5,825 nucleotides of DNA from Verrucomicrobiota bacterium. Its GTDB lineage: Bacteria; Verrucomicrobiota; Verrucomicrobiia; Opitutales; Opitutaceae. The DNA lies in assembly GCA_003694825.1 (NCBI GenBank), contig RFJS01000098.1, positions 1 through 5,825 on the forward strand. The letters are read 5' to 3'. Positions 5,666-5,825 of the stretch are shown here, piece after piece. Each line of letters begins with the position of its first letter. Positions within the stretch are counted from its first letter, which is position 1. Made by a program: the position numbers and the translations under genes. The notes under the pieces are model-generated. The model had not been told where the DNA came from, ran no database searches, and worked only from the letters and a program-made list of their open reading frames with translations.

Positions 5666-5825
5666 GGTTCTGCAGTTCGCTGTCGTTCTTCGAAAGAGCC
5701 GTCCCCTAACCGATGTCAGCCTCCGCCGCAAGCAGGCACGACGATCTCTCTCTTCGAAACCGATCCCACCTCATAAATCCCCCGCGAGCCCACAGGGCCA
5801 GCCAGAACGCTCCCCCACACCCCGA
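5666..5825 (-). other. Upstream leader region of the mla operon, no gene seen
   Basis: No convincing coding frame, tRNA or clear sigma70 promoter was found by eye on either strand. The mla promoter is expected here because mlaE is the first gene. The 9-base word TCTTCGAAA, with a palindromic TTCGAA core, occurs twice, at 5687-5695 and 5751-5759, 64 bases apart. Confidence 0.4.

Noticed and set aside
5666..5731. TTG start extending mlaE by 22 residues
   Set aside because: The extra segment is Arg-rich and unlike the family. ATG at 5665 gives the usual MlaE length of about 260 residues.
4064..5776. 570-codon open frame on the plus strand opposite mlaF and mlaE
   Set aside because: It lies wholly antisense to two genes with intact family motifs. 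Its translation is rich in Arg, His, Gln and Pro with no recognisable domain, as expected from the mirror of GC-rich codons.
1..5825. Mobile element, CRISPR array, toxin-antitoxin or defence island
   Set aside because: No transposase, integrase, spaced direct repeats or defence motifs are visible. Genes are housekeeping or envelope functions with uniform GC-rich codon use. The tRNA is intact with no duplicated 3' end suggesting an attachment site in this window.

Overview
The window is a GC-rich, densely packed chromosomal segment from a Gram-negative (diderm) bacterium. The evidence for an outer membrane is a nearly complete Mla phospholipid-transport operon, including the outer-membrane component MlaA, plus a PilC/GspF-type pilus or secretion platform protein. 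The style of the RsmE and PilC homologues (a GPRGK-containing RsmE N-terminus, a GSERGW loop, and a PilC lacking the usual N-terminal region) makes me lean towards Verrucomicrobiota (Opitutae-like). This is recollection of family flavour, not a search result. A deltaproteobacterial source is the main alternative.

Layout: (1) 1-465, minus strand: N-terminal part of a pilC/gspF-like gene that runs off the left edge. (2) 466-570: divergent intergenic region that probably holds promoters both ways. (3) 571-644, plus strand: tRNA-Gly with anticodon TCC and an encoded CCA end. (4) 755-1483, plus strand: RsmE-family 16S rRNA m3U methyltransferase with a GTG start. (5) 1484-1607: convergent intergenic spacer containing a 13-bp perfect inverted repeat. 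(6) 1608-4882 plus 4889-5665, all minus strand: a tight operon transcribed right to left, mlaE-mlaF-mlaD-mlaC-mlaA-rsmD. (7) 5666-5825: mla upstream leader with no recognisable gene.

The Mla genes together encode a transenvelope lipid shuttle: MlaE (inner-membrane permease), MlaF (ATPase), MlaD (MCE-domain ring), MlaC (periplasmic carrier) and MlaA (outer-membrane channel). mlaF/mlaD, mlaD/mlaC and mlaC/mlaA are each joined by 4-base ATGA stop/start overlaps, and mlaE/mlaF are 6 bases apart, so the five proteins are probably translated in a coupled way. No MlaB (STAS) gene is present. MlaF instead ends in a short helix with a heptad pattern. rsmD follows mlaA by 32 bases and is probably a housekeeping passenger in the same transcript.

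No mobile element, CRISPR array or foreign island is visible. The points of interest are variations within known families rather than a wholly new system.
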